From contig JAYEHH010000013.1 of assembly GCA_034716235.1 (NCBI GenBank), forward strand, positions 1-46,267: a DNA stretch of 46,267 nucleotides, in the 5' to 3' direction. Shown here in pieces: positions 46,081 through 46,267 of the stretch (its first letter is position 1; every line of letters starts with the position of its first letter). The position numbers were made by a program, and so were the translations under genes. Below the pieces are notes generated by a model. The model did no database searches and was not told the origin of the DNA. It saw only the letters and a list, made by a program, of their open reading frames with translations. The DNA comes from M55B174 sp034716235 (GTDB lineage: Bacteria > Patescibacteriota > Minisyncoccia > CAIUEV01 > JAHKAQ01).

Positions 46081-46267
46081 GATTCCTTTTTTCCTTACCA
46101 AGTTAGCTTCTTCTAAATTTGCTCGGGATCTCCGCTTTCGCGGAGATGACATGCAGGGCGGGGGTGACATGTGTTACGAAGCTGACGAAACCTGTGTGGC
46201 AGGTGGTAAGTAATTAATTACGTAATAAATCTTTCCTAAATTTGCCTGGGAATAACCGTAAAAAAGA

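Overview
ORGANISM. The window is AT-rich, with short intergenic gaps, many perfect hairpin terminators and trimmed housekeeping enzymes. PheT has no tRNA-binding insert, ThrRS has no TGS domain and a degenerate editing site, and TsaB is reduced to an N-terminal half. Together with rny/ymdB, miaB/miaA, paired MinD-ferredoxin ATPases, a SpoIID-like protein and a DUF348-G5-RlpA protein, this suggests a member of the candidate phyla radiation (Patescibacteria, Parcubacteria-like). That assignment is inference from gene content; no 16S or ribosomal protein gene is present.

LAYOUT. 1-1.9 kb: tail of an unknown gene, a decayed HNH endonuclease, and an XRE-Panacea antitoxin with a RelE/HigB-like toxin. 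1.9-5 kb: a large GAF-PAS-PAS hybrid histidine kinase with a small companion, divergent from a membrane protein. 6-13.5 kb: MscS channel, cold-shock protein, an unusual S8 protease, a SpoIID-like secreted protein and a CoA-disulfide-reductase-like flavoenzyme. 13.5-20.4 kb: rubrerythrin, YARHG protein, lipoprotein, GpgS/MGS-like glycosyltransferase, membrane-linked metallophosphoesterase, tetraheme cytochrome c and an RlpA-like wall protein. 20.5-23.6 kb: pheST. 23.8-26.6 kb: small membrane or unknown proteins and a nuclease. 26.6-30.4 kb: tgt, tRNA-Ala(CGC), a CsoR/CstR-like repressor, thioredoxin, thioredoxin reductase, a DUF59 protein and ferredoxin. 30.5-31.6 kb: two proteins of unknown function. 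31.9-37.7 kb: an eight-gene metallo-cofactor operon on the minus strand (DUF5320, thioredoxin-DsbD, DUF134, zinc-ribbon, NifX, CDF-NifX fusion, two Fe-S MinD ATPases). 37.9-45.9 kb: HU, ymdB, rny, miaA, miaB, thrS with its leader, and a TsaB-like protein. 45.9 kb to the end: dispersed repeats.

HOW IT FITS TOGETHER. Two neighbouring blocks concern thiol redox and Fe-S or metal handling. The first (27.9-30.4 kb) is headed by a repressor that keeps two Cys but lacks the His copper ligand, with a CCCCTAGGGG palindrome in its promoter. The second (31.9-37.7 kb) is driven by a TTGACA-17-TATACT promoter with a structured leader. The tRNA-modification and charging genes (tgt, miaA, miaB, thrS, pheST, TsaB-like) form the housekeeping core.

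MOST NOTABLE. The 180-nt leader of thrS carries a complete T-box antiterminator (UGGAACC bulge), a mutually exclusive terminator with a U6 tract, and a candidate ACC threonine specifier. Several minus-strand genes with strong Shine-Dalgarno sites and deltaproteobacterial-looking families (hybrid kinase, S8 protease with dockerin-like repeats, tetraheme cytochrome) look acquired.
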